A stretch of 64,000 nt of DNA from Haematobia irritans (lineage: Eukaryota; Arthropoda; Insecta; Diptera; Muscidae), in NCBI RefSeq assembly GCF_050003625.1, contig NC_134398.1, forward strand, positions 89,479,832 to 89,543,831, written 5' to 3'. Every line of letters starts with the position of its first letter. The first letter of the stretch is position 1. Both the position numbers and the translations under genes were made by a program. Under the pieces are notes generated by a model, which was not told the origin of the DNA, did no database searches, and was given only the letters and a program-made list of their open reading frames with translations. Shown here piece after piece: positions 12,364 through 22,263 of this stretch.

Positions 12364-12703
12364 CCGTGGTGCAATGGTTAGCATGCCCGCCTTGCATACA
12401 CAAGGTCGTGGGTTCGATTCCTGCTACGACCGAACACCAAAAAGTTTTTCGGCGGTGGATTATCCCACCTCAGTAATGCTGGTGACATTTCTGAGGGTTT
12501 CAAAGCTTCTCTAAGTGGTTTCACTGGAATGTGGAACGCCGTTCGGACTCGGCTATAAAAAGGAGGTCCCTTGTCATTGAGCTTAACATGGAATCGGGCA
12601 GCACTCAGTGATAAGAGAGAAGTTCACCACTGTGGTATCACAATGGACTGAATAGTCTAAGTGAGCCTGATACATCGGGCTGCCACATAACCTAACCTAA
12701 CCT
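12364..12703 (+). mobile_element. tRNA-derived SINE, copy S2
   Basis: Same element as 3336-3665: tRNA-like head with GTGGTGCAATGGTTAGC and GGTTCGATTCC, a body with CGGACTCGGCTATAAAAAGG, and a tail of CCTAA repeats. It is flanked by the perfect 12-bp duplication AAAACCAAAACA (12352-12363 and 12704-12715). Family A copies 1 and 2 show the uninterrupted site. Compared with S1 it has about ten extra bases (GGTTTCACTGGA region) in the body. Confidence 0.93.
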
Positions 12704-13545
12704 AAAACCAAAACATTTCTACAACAACAAAAACACATGTGCCTTCATTGAAAACAACACCTCATCCAGACAAATAAACTATTCGCGAATAATAAACACA
12801 CACACACACAAACCACTGAAAGAACAAAAATAAAAATAACCCCACGCTCAGATATACACAACATCCCCATCACTCGCTACCATTTCTCATTATTGCATTG
12901 CATGCTCTCACTCTCAAAAAAAATTTCAAGTAACATCATCTTTACATTAAACATATTCCACTTTGACGAGACAGATCTCTGTACTATGTTTTTATTGTTT
13001 ACTCTAAAAACAATACTCTTAAATGCATTTCAGTATAAGAACGATGAAACGTTTAACTTAAAATTGGCAAAAACTTCATGAAATGATATCTACCCATTTT
13101 TGACGAAAATGTCTATAAATTTAATTACATGTGAACTAAAAATATTTCATTGAGAAATTTTGTACCAACTATTATTAACTATAGGAATTGCCAGTAAGAA
13201 ATTGCTATCCGCTTTCAAGTTCAATTTTCGTAAAAAAATATTTTCTCATACAAAAACTCTTTATAGTAAATAACACTTATTATTTAGAAAGTATTTTACA
13301 TTTCATAAGTAGTTTTATAGTATAACGAAAAAAATTTTATCTACCAGTTAAGAAATTTTTTAAGGAAATTTCCATCGTATTTTGTAGGCTATAAACTAAA
13401 CGATTGCTACTTAAAATTTGTAAAATTTCCTTTCGAGTAGTTAATTTTCGTTAAGGATACGAAAAATGAACTAAAATTCTGGAAAATTCTTGTAATAAAT
13501 TATTGTAAAAATCTTCTTAAATTTACGAGACACTTTTTTTCTGTG

Positions 13546-13659
13546 TACAAGTTAAATTGTGTTGAACCACTAACACCAACATTATAAGAATTTAGTTTCT
13601 TAAGGTGTTAGACTTTACAAATAAATAAATAAAATAAAAAATAAATAGAAAATAAGCAT
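13546..13659. other. Spacer ending in an AAATAAAT run
   Basis: Short stretch ending in ACAAATAAATAAATAAAATA. The TAAA-rich run could be the 3' tail of another retroposed element or the target of the non-LTR insertion. No gene. Confidence 0.4.
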
Positions 13660-15449
13660 TATATTTTGCAATATGTGGCCTACCAACATATCTTAAATAT
13701 AAGTCCTCAACTGCCGCCAATGATGTAGACATTTCTAATATATTTGCAGATTTCTTTGCTACGACATATTCGGATAAGTGTTATGATGGTAACAACATCT
13801 ATCCATACATGAACTAGGAACTGTAACAGAATTGATATCTCTTACATAGATGAGAGCACCATTTTAAGTAATCTTAGAACTCTGAAATCTACATTTAATG
13901 CTGGCCCTGATGGTATTCCGTCCTGTATTCTGAAACAATGTGCCGATATACTTTCATATCCTCTATCTTTACTGTTTAATAAGTCACTAAAGTCAGGAAA
14001 TCTTCCTAATATATGGAAACAATCATATGTAATGCCTTTATTCAAATCAGGTAATCGAAACGACGCATGCAACTATCGAGGTATTTCGAATCTTTGTGCC
14101 ATTCCGAAGTTGATGGAAAAGATCTTAACAAGTTCTATTTCCCATCAGATTTCTTCATTATTATCTGCGAATCAACATGGTTTTAGGAAAAAACGATCGA
14201 CCATAACCAACCTTTTGGAATTTACTTGTTTGGTTAATGATGCTTTTAGGGATCGCTTTCAAACAGATACAATATACACTGATTTCAGTAAAGCTTTCGA
14301 CAAAGCCAATCATGCTCTCCTTTTACATAAGTTGGATATGATTGGCTTCAGCGAACCTTTATTGAAATGGTTTCATTCGTATTTAATTGGTCGGACACAA
14401 TATGTTAAGTTCGGTAGTGCAAGATCTAGACCTATCACTGTTACCTCGGGTGTTCCTCAGGGCAGCCACCTCGGACCTGTTTTATTTTGTCTATTCATCA
14501 ATGACCACCCATCAGTTGTAAAATTTTCTAATATTCTTATGTTTGCGGATGACGTAAAGATATTTCGTTCCTATAATAATCCCGACGAACGAAGGTATCT
14601 TCAGTTCGACCTTGATAACTTTTACGATTGGTGTGAGACAAATTTAATGGAATTAAATATCTCGAAATGTAAATTGATGCGCTTTTCGAGAAGAACTGTA
14701 TTCGAGTCGAGTTATTCTATTGGGACTAACGAGCTGGAAGCAGTAGATTCTTTCAAGGATCTTGGATTGCTAATGGACCAGCGACTGAACTTTCGCCAAC
14801 ATGTGTCTATGGCCATCAGTAAGGCATTTGTTACTCTCGGATTCATGAAACGTTGGAGTAAAGAATTTAGAGATTACTCAATTACCAAGATACTTTACAC
14901 TTCATTAGTACGAAGCAACCTTGAGTACGGTTCTATAATTTGGGATCCATATTATACAATCCACTCAAATAAGATTGAATCCGTCCAGAAGCAATTTCTT
15001 CTATTCTGCCTTCGACACAGAGGTTGGGACCGCCAGTCTTTACCATCGTATCAATTTCGCCTAAATCTTATAAAATTACCCTCACTGCAAAGTCGTAGAA
15101 CTATGTTAAATATTTCTTTCATAATGAATATAATTCAAGGTGAAATTGATTCTGAGTTTCTTCTCAACAAACTGTCATTTAACATACCTGTTAGATGTAG
15201 CAGAAATTTTGAACCGCTAAAAATTCCGTATTATAGATCAGATTATGCAAACAACGATCCGTTACGAAGGTTATGCCTTCAGTTCAATAAATATTATGCC
15301 ATTATAAATCTGTCTGAGCAACGAGTTGTTCTGAAGAGAAATATTATTTTACACTTAAACCAGTAGTTATCTTTATCTTTGTTTGTACATATTAGTCTGT
15401 AAGGATTTTGTATCTATAGACTTAATAAAAAAAAAAAAAAAAAAAAAAA
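13660..15449 (+). mobile_element. 5'-truncated non-LTR retrotransposon with poly(A) tail
   Basis: Carries the 3' part of a non-LTR reverse transcriptase, a short 3' UTR (15367-15426) and a poly(A) run (15427-15449). The 5' end is truncated, as is usual for target-primed retrotransposition. Immediately after the tail comes CAACATATA and mariner A. Endonuclease and ORF1 regions are missing. Confidence 0.88.
13712..15366 (+). pseudogene. Non-LTR reverse transcriptase (ORF2), truncated and frameshifted
   Basis: A 444-residue open frame (14032-15366) plus an upstream part. From 13813 the same frame already reads ...NAGPDGIPSCILKQC, the RT N-terminal motif. A stop at 13810-13812 and a frame change separate it from an earlier piece in another frame (FADFFATTYSDKCY, about 13745-13790). 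Visible RT motifs are TDFSKAFD (about residue 84), SGVPQGSHLGPVLFCLFIND (about 141-160) and FADDVK (about 171). The catalytic Asp pair is intact. The C-terminal thumb region (SIIWDPYY, CLRHR) fits jockey/CR1-type elements. It acted in target-primed reverse transcription. The copy is dead because the 5' half is missing. Confidence 0.88.
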
Positions 15450-15458
15450 CAACATATA

Positions 15459-16393
15459 AAGGGTGATTTGTTAAGAGCTTGATAACTTTAAAAAAAAAAA
15501 AAAACGCATAAAATTTGCAAAATCTCATCGGTTCTTTATTTGAAACGTTAGATTGGTCCATGACATTTACTTTTTGAAGATAATTTCATTTAAATGTTGA
15601 CCGCGGCTGCGTCTTAGGTGGTCCATTCGGAAAGTCCAATTTTGGGCAACTTTTTCGAGCATTTCGGCCGGAATAGCCCGAATTTCTTCGGAAATGTTGT
15701 CTTCCAAAGCTGGAATAGTTGCTGGCTTATTTCTGTAGACTTTAGACTTGACGTAGCCCCACAAAAAATAGTCTAAAGGCGTCAAATCGCATGATCTTGG
15801 TGGCCAACTTACCGGTCCATTTCTTGAGATGAATTGTTCTCCGAAGTTTTCCCGCAAAATGGCCATAGAATCGCGAGCTGTGTGGCATGTAGCGCTATCT
15901 TGTTGAAACCACATGTCAACCAAGTTCAGTTCTTCCATTTTTGGCAACAAAAAGTTTGTTAGCATCGAACGATAGCGATCGCCATTCACCGTAACGTTGC
16001 GTCCAACAGCATCTTTGAAAAAATACGGTCCAATGATTCCACCAGCGTACAAACCACACCAAACAGTGCATTTTTCGGGATGCATGGGCAGTTCTTGAAC
16101 GGCTTCTGGTTGCTCTTCACTCCAAATGCGGCAATTTTGCTTATTTACGTAGCCATTCAACCAGAAATGAGCCTCATTGCTGAACAAAATTTGTCGATAA
16201 AAAAGCGGATTTTCTGCCAACTTTTCTAGGGCCCATTCACTGAAAATTCGACGTTGTAGCTCGTTAGTAAGTCTATTCATGATGAAATGTCAAAGCATAC
16301 TGAGCATCTTTCTCTTTGACACCATGTCTGAAATCCCACGTGATCTGTCAAATACTAATGCATGAAAATCCTAACCTCAAAAGAATCACCCTT
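15459..16393 (-). mobile_element. Mariner-like element A, internally deleted (935 bp)
   Basis: Ends AAGGGTGATTTGTTAAGAGC and CTCAAAAGAATCACCCTT form imperfect TIRs, flanked by TA (15457-15458 and 16394-16395). Compared with copy B (24848-26152) about 370 bp are missing from the part that encodes the N-terminal DNA-binding domain. Confidence 0.92.
15567..16280 (-). pseudogene. Mariner-like transposase, DNA-binding domain deleted
   Basis: 237-residue frame. The first seven residues (MNRLTNE) are fused in frame to the catalytic half starting LQRRIFSEWALEKLAE. The catalytic motifs are damaged: FSNEAHFW has Asn in place of the first Asp, while WFQQDSATCHT keeps the second Asp and SCDLTPLDYFLWG the third. 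The second and third Asp are separated by 36 residues. With the helix-turn-helix region lost and the first acid changed, it cannot be an active transposase. Copy C has the same deletion junction. Confidence 0.9.
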
Positions 16394-16395
16394 TA

Positions 16396-16875
16396 TGTCC
16401 AAAAGAACTCTAATTTTTGATACGACTCGACGACAAATCTCAGAATTTTAGGAATGTAAAGAACTCTACATTTTAATGATAGCCCAATATCACACCAAAA
16501 TATGGATAGATAAGAACAATCTCCAGAATATGAATTTATAAAAACACAAAATTTCAAAAAATAATTAGGCTCCCAGAAGTTTAAGAATCTATGGTATTAA
16601 TCTATATAAGCATTTTATAGAAAAAAAAAAACTATATAAAAAAGAAAAATACACAAACATCAAAATGTCGGGCTAATCAGACAGAAAGTATAGATGTTAA
16701 AAAATATATTGTATCGGATATATAAAACAAACATAAACTGCCATAAATTACGACGGACGGAATTTTAAATAACCATTACCATACAACAGATGGCAGGAAT
16801 AGCTGGACAGTTACGAATATTGTTTCTATAGAAGTAAAATGGTGAAACATCGATTTATGAATGGTCTATCAGTTA
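16396..16875. other. Unassigned sequence inside container 1
   Basis: AT-rich, with no coding frame, no tRNA-like module and no match to the other families in the window. It may be original container 1 sequence. Confidence 0.45.
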
Positions 16876-17376
16876 CACAGAAAAAAATGTCCGTAGTTAA
16901 ACTAACGCTAAATTTAACTTATTTTTATTGGAAAAAAATTATTTGCTTGCAGTTAGATTTTATTATTTTATCGAAATGTTCCACAGCTTAATGAAATCTT
17001 ATTTTTTTAAGTATGTATCAAAAATGTCATGAACTAAACGTGAGTAAAAAGTTCCATGGCCGTACACATGAGTTCAATATGAACTAAAACAAATGAAAAT
17101 TTTCGTACGATTCCCAAAAATAGTAAGAATGAACTACTGTATGGTTAAAATGGTCATGATTTGGCGCCAATGATTTTCTTCTTTACTTTTAGTTAATTTT
17201 TTCTTCTATGAAATGATGTAATTTCATGAACTGCAGTTAAAAAGTACAACAGGGCATTAAAATTTCCTGGTTTTAACAACGCTTTGTGGAAATCTCAAAA
17301 TGTGGAGTAAAATTTAGTTCAATTTTCGTGCGTGGTAGTTCATTCTTCCTATAAAACAGTTCACTTTTTTTCGGTG
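16876..17376. mobile_element. TA-type MITE, 501 bp
   Basis: Starts CACAGAAAAAAATGTCCG and ends CACTTTTTTTCGGTG. Left flank TA (16874-16875). Interior is AT-rich with TTAGTTCAT words shared with family A ends. Directly abutted on the right by another element starting CACCGAAAAAAAAG. Confidence 0.65.
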
Positions 17377-19831
17377 CACCGAAAAAAAAGTTTACTATTT
17401 TTTATGAAAAATGAACTAACCCATAGTAAGAATGACCATGATTTGGCGCCAAAGATTTTTTTCATCTAGATAAATTCATGATTTTCTTATAAATTAGTTC
17501 ATGTATTGCATCGTATTTTAGTTCATTATTACTATGCTGTGGGAAGAGTATACTTAAACTCATTCAAAATATTCCGGAAAAAGGAACAATTTTTTGGGAA
17601 ACCTGTATTAAGAAATTGGTTTGAAATAAACTGTTTGTCAGTATAATTTTCAAAAAAGTAGAGAAATTGAGGAATCAAAGGTACAACAAGCCTGTATACA
17701 ACTAAGAATTTTTTTTTATTTCAGAAAATTATTATTATATTACACAAAGCTATGACCTATGATATACAATAAAGGATATATTTTTATTCGTACGTTGGAT
17801 GCAGTTACTTGTCGGTGGTTAGTAATTGCTTCTTCAAAAGAGTAATATTCTATGTTATTAGGACTAAACTAATTAATTTAAATTTCCATGTTTTCTATCC
17901 ATATGAAAGATATATGTGGTACAAGTTGCTATATTCATTGAATTGTTGTCCAATTTTATCGATTTTGGCAAACTTTTGTGGGGCGGATTTGTCTTATAAG
18001 CATCTGAAATTGCAAAGTTATACAAAATATAAGAAAAATATTATCAAATTCTATCGTTCATATTGATTTTTAACTTACGGTTTTCAAGAGTATTTCCTAG
18101 AGCCAATAAGGATATCAGTATAGTTAGCATTAAACAGTAAGAATATTCCAAAAAATATTATTGCAAGACCTGTCTACCTGAAATTGAAAATAATTATTTT
18201 TAATAAATTGAAATTTTGGTTTTATTAAAAACGGACAAAATACCGTTTGTAGAAAAACTTACCACATTGAAAAATCCATCCAGTAGGTACATTATTGGAA
18301 TCATATCCATGGACTAATGGGACGTTTTTGAAATTATTCTCAGAATATATTTGAAATAAAAAATATTATAAAATTATACATAATTTCCACTTGTCAGTAT
18401 AGCATTTAGTATTTAAGGTGGATATTAAGTTCGAGTTTAGAAGCTAAAATCGCAATTTTCATAATAAGTTTTCTTTAATAATCCATTATAAAAAAATAAT
18501 CTTTATAAAAAACTTGGTTTGGGCTATTCTTCATCAAGTTATATTTAAATTTGTATCGCAGACGTATAATTTTATACTTTTCTTAGTGATTTATTTTTAA
18601 TTTTAGCGGCTAAACTCGAACTTAGTACTCACCTGTAGGAATTGATGTAACATAAAAAAATATAGATTAAAAAAATGGTTGCATCTCCAACCTGTGATCC
18701 AGATGTAGAATAAATATAGATCATCCTATTACCACTCATGTTGTATATTTTTTATGTAAATCAATTAAAAATCCGCACTAATTTTAAACTATTAAAAGAG
18801 ATATACAGTTCCTTAATCTGTTATTTGTTTCTTTTTTTATCAATAAAGAATTTTTTTGATTCCGCTAACATCACATCATTCACTTCTCAGTTTCTAAAAT
18901 GTTTCGAAATAAAAGTATTTTCTTTAATAACTACCAATACCGCACGTACAATTTTGCAAAATTAAATCCACGTGTCCTCTTCATAAATGCATCAACAGAA
19001 CTGAATGCAGCAATAAAACTCAAACACACAAATAGTCATAAAGGATACATACCTACCGTAAAGAAAAACAACTCCACACACACACGATCCCTTTCTGATC
19101 TCGCTATTGCAAGAAAACAACTCTCACCACAAAAGATACCAACAACACACAAGGAACATTCCATTGTCTCTAGAATCAAAACAACCAACAACATCATAAA
19201 TGACGCAATAACATACACAAACAATCATACGAGATATACACAAAATGTCTCCTAAAACTCCTTCACATGATGTAATGATTTCATTACTCTCTTCTCACTT
19301 CATTTTCCAGTAGCACGTTTATTGATTAGTTGGAATTCTATTTATAAGTTAAGGGTAAAATATATACCAAATTTATGAGGAATCCATAAAAAGTGATATG
19401 CACCCGTCAAGGATTTCAATGTGAGGAAAAACACTCCAACTTATAATAAAAAGGGAAATAATCTGTAGGTAACCATCATACGAATCGGTAATGTCGTTAA
19501 GTTAATTTTTACTACAAAAAAATTTTTCCATACAAAATTTTTTCTTAGTAAATTGTCCACATTTCGTAGTAAGATTTTTATATTGCCAATGTATTTTTAT
19601 AATAGAATCAACGATGCATTAACTACTGTTTTGGAAATTTATTTAAGGAAAAATCCTTCCCATTTCGTAGTTAGTGAACTAAAAAACATTTACTGACTTT
19701 TTATAAGTTTTCCTTTAGCTAAGTTAATTTTCGTTGTTGTTACGAAAAATGAACTATATTAATGTAAAATTTGTTGAACTATGTGGAAGTTAAAATGGTC
19801 CTTAAATTTACAAGACACTTTTTTTTCTGTG
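17377..19831 (+). mobile_element. Diverged family A relative
   Basis: Starts CACCGAAAAAAAAGTTTAC and ends ACAAGACACTTTTTTTTCTGTG, which resemble the two ends of family A. The inner block TTTTTTGGGAAACCTGTATT with AGAGAAATTGAGGAATCAAA parallels 10545-10680. It is interrupted by a MITE at 18416-18634. Two open frames (17809-18066 and 18899-19255) have no recognisable domain and AT-driven composition. I do not call them genes. Confidence 0.6.
18416..18634. mobile_element. Short MITE with 30-bp TIRs (GTTCGAGTTTAG type)
   Basis: Ends AGGTGGATATTAAGTTCGAG and CTCGAACTTAGTACTCACCT are imperfect inverted repeats that continue inward as TTTAG...GCTAAA. Length 219 bp. The same MITE recurs around 56757-58795, where a piggyBac remnant lies inside it. 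Confidence 0.8.
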
Positions 19832-20002
19832 TGTATGGACATTAGAGGCCAATAATTTAATGTAAAGAATTTCGAGTGGCTTTGATGAAACAAATTTTCT
19901 CCCAAAAGACCGGCTCAGATGGCACGTTGGCAGAAGGTTAATTTAAAATTACAGCTTCCAAGGACATCGGGTGTATATGGAGATTTCTCAAGTAATTATC
20001 TC

Positions 20003-20567
20003 CACACAGAAAAAAATATCACCAAAATATTTCCAATTAAAAAGTTAATTGAAGTTGAAAAAAATTTCAATTAATAAATTAATTGATACAATTAAATTTT
20101 TAATCAAGATAGAAATATTAAGTCAATTAAGTCGATAATTGGAAATTTAAAAATTTGTAATTAAAACATTAATTGATACAATTAACTTTTTAATCAAATT
20201 CGGAAGACTAAGTCAGTTAAAGAAAGTGATGAATATTTTTTAATTTTTAATTAAAAATGTATTTCAAACAATCAATTGTTAATCTAAATAAAAACCAATT
20301 CAGAAAATAATTGAAAATAGTTACATTTCTTAATTAAAAAATTAATTGAGTTTGGCTATCAACATCAATTAAATTTTTAATTGAATCAATTAAAAAATTA
20401 ATTGAAATTTGCTAATGAAATCAATTAATATTTTAATCAAGAATTTTTTCTATGACCAATTAAAACTGTGATTGATACTATCATTTTCGTGATTGAAGAC
20501 ATTTCAATTAAAAAATTAATTGGATCAATTAATTTCGTGATTCAATCAGAAAAAAATTTTTTGTGTG
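20003..20567. mobile_element. AATTAATTGATT palindromic TIR element, copy 2
   Basis: Starts CACACAGAAAAAAATATCACC-like and ends AAAAATTTTTTGTGTG. It is filled with AATTAATTGATTCAATTAA-type words on both sides. It is the short form of the element at 7730-8977 and lacks the non-repetitive core. One end block (TGATTGATACTATCATTTTC) is nearly identical in both copies. Confidence 0.78.
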
Positions 20568-20736
20568 CATATACAAATCTAGGCCGACGGAAAATTTATG
20601 CATTTATTTATGGAAATCAAATAACTCTAAATTCAAAATTTCTGACAAATCTTATAAAAATTTTAGACTAGGAAAAATTTCTTAAAACAAATCGAAATGG
20701 GTTTATATGTAGGTGCGATATCACAACATTGTTCCG

Positions 20737-21217
20737 TTGAGGTGTGCACGTGACACGAAATTGTCGTAACTCACGCGTGAGTCGTGAGTCATTCTGATGG
20801 CAACGGCGTGAGTGTGCGTGAGCGTGATTAACAAACCAAATGTCGTTCGTGAGTCTCGATATTAGTTTCTTCGATAGTGTGCGTGAGTAACGAATTTCGG
20901 AAAAATGCACTCACGAAAAAAATTCCGCCCATAAAACGCTTACGAGTTGAATTCATTTACAATTTTAGTGACACCTGGGATGTAAAGAGTTTTATAACGC
21001 TCTCGATTTTTATCATGCTCATGTTTTTATACACGTCCCTAAGGTAAATTACTCAAAAAATTATTCGTATCACGACATTTTTCGTGAGTCACGGTATTTT
21101 TTGGGAGTCACAACATTTTCGTGCGTGAGCGTGAATCCTACCAAATAATATCGTGCGTGAGTGTGCGTTAGTAAGATTTTTCCAGCGTGAGTGTACGTGA
21201 GTAAAATATTACTCACA
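20737..21217. mobile_element. CGTGAGTCACG foldback repeat, copy 1
   Basis: Starts GAGGTGTGCACGTGACACG and ends ACTCACATGCATACCTC, an imperfect inverted pair. It is packed with CGTGAGTCACG, GTGCGTGAGCGTGA and ACTCACGC words in both directions, so the strand can fold extensively. A second copy lies at 34214-34782. Open frames over it are repeat-driven. Confidence 0.75.
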
Positions 21218-21545
21218 TGCATACCTCTATTGTCCGGATTGACCCATCTTCGAACTCGACATGCCTGCAAAAAAAAGAACGTTAGGTTCTACTTCTTATT
21301 GCCTTAAAATTGTCAAAAACCTTTGTTGTCAGCACCTATTTTTTTATATTTATTTTCATAATTTATTATGATTGTAAATCTTGTAATAAATAAATAAATA
21401 TCATCATGAAATTTCACTCATATAAATACACTTTGAGTGGCCTGAAATCCAGTACTTCGTTTTTCGTTGTTCGATTAAAAGCCCTAATGGAATCTAATTT
21501 GTCGAAATATTTATTTTGTTACAAAGATATGAAGTGTTTTTCAAA
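21218..21545. other. Unassigned sequence with a TAAA-rich tail
   Basis: Contains GTTGTCAGCACCTATTTTTT and a segment ending AATAAATAAATAAATATC. The inverse of this segment occurs at about 6285-6370. It resembles a short 3' end of a retroposed element. No coding frame is recognised. Confidence 0.4.
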
Positions 21546-21632
21546 TTTTGATTCGCCGGAGTCGAGCAAAATTTCTACGACTCCGACTCCAGCAAAATCT
21601 GCAGACTCCGACTCCACAGCCCTGCAAAATAG

Positions 21633-21736
21633 TTCATTATTTCTTTAAATTTGTAACTTTTACTACAAATGCGTCCATCATGAATTTCATATCTCACTAA
21701 AGAGAGATGCATGATGGGTTCACTTTTCTTTCAGTG
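21633..21736. mobile_element. TA-type MITE (right part)
   Basis: Resumption of the MITE begun at 9780 after container 1. TTCATTATTTCTTTAAATTTG follows the duplicated CAAAATAG, as in the uninterrupted paralogue at 33629-34145, and it ends CACTTTTCTTTCAGTG. Confidence 0.7.
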
Positions 21737-22048
21737 CATGTACAACTTAATAAACTATTTTTAACTATTTAGTTTAAAGTTTAGGAAATTTTTACTGAAT
21801 CCGGATGAATTATATTATTTTGAACAAAAAATTAACCATATGGGAACAAATGACACTACACTTTATTTACTGATGGACTATTTTTCCTCTATTTTCGAAG
21901 GTACTTTTTTCTGGGTTACAAATATTAATTTTTAATGAAAAAGCTTAAATGTGAAGTTAGGATACCGTAGTATTCCCACATTATGCGAATACTTATTATA
22001 TAACACTAAATATAATACTTCCATTCATTTTAATCTTAATTTAATTAG
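21737..22048. other. Sequence just upstream of the first coding exon
   Basis: AT-rich with no element recognised. It ends in a pyrimidine-rich ATTTTAATCTTAATTTAATTAG, a plausible splice acceptor (AG at 22047-22048). Most likely it is intron sequence following one or more upstream non-coding exons outside the window. Confidence 0.45.
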
Positions 22049-22056
22049 CTTCAACA

Positions 22057-22263
22057 ATGCATGCTGTTGGCATTCACTCGGCTATGGCCATAAAGCGCCA
22101 ACGAAGGAGGCGTGATGAACAAAAACGGGCCAGAGAAAGGCGTTATAGCACGCAAAGCTCTGAAAGTGGTGAAACCTTTCATTCTCCTAGTGGGTCCGTA
22201 CGCCGCAAATATAACCACACCCATGCCAAAGCAAAGGCAGGACCAGGAATGATAGACAGCCAG
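22057..22263 (+). CDS. Coding exon 1 of the two-pass membrane protein
   Basis: Encodes residues 1-69, the basic and Ser-rich cytoplasmic N-terminus. Donor CAG|GTAATT at 22264, phase 0. An acceptor-like AG at 22047-22048 suggests the exon starts at 22049 with an 8-base untranslated leader, preceded by 5' exon(s) outside the window. A second ATG (codon 10, MAIKRQ) could also serve as start. Confidence 0.78.

Larger units (their letters stand above)
10335..13545 (+). mobile_element. Family A element, complete copy 3
   Basis: Starts CACTGAAAAAACAGTGAACC and ends CACTTTTTTTCTGTG, with TA on both sides (10333-10334 and 13546-13547). Net length without SINE S2 is about 2.86 kb. The interior is made of diverged 120-200 bp modules (CTTACCAATTC, CATCTGGGGTTACTCTGAAA, AAATATTTATTTTTTACATT). 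No protein is encoded. This copy gives the empty sites for SINE S1, the pogo-like element and the family B element in copy 2. Confidence 0.82.
9979..21624. mobile_element. hAT-like container 1, 11.6 kb with nested insertions
   Basis: Ends are inverted: CAGGGCTGTGGAGTCGAGTC on the left and GACTCCGACTCCACAGCCCTG on the right (21604-21624). The element is flanked by the 8-bp duplication CAAAATAG (9971-9978 and 21625-21632). The paralogous host MITE at 33629-34145 carries CAAAAT once with no insert. An 8-bp duplication and a CAGGG start fit the hAT superfamily. I see no transposase. The bulk is later insertions: family A, SINE S2, a non-LTR element, mariner A and MITEs. The original element is probably around 1-2 kb. 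Confidence 0.82.

Noticed and set aside
18899..19255. 118-codon frame as a gene
   Set aside because: Lies in a diverged family A relative, has no domain, and its composition follows the repeat.
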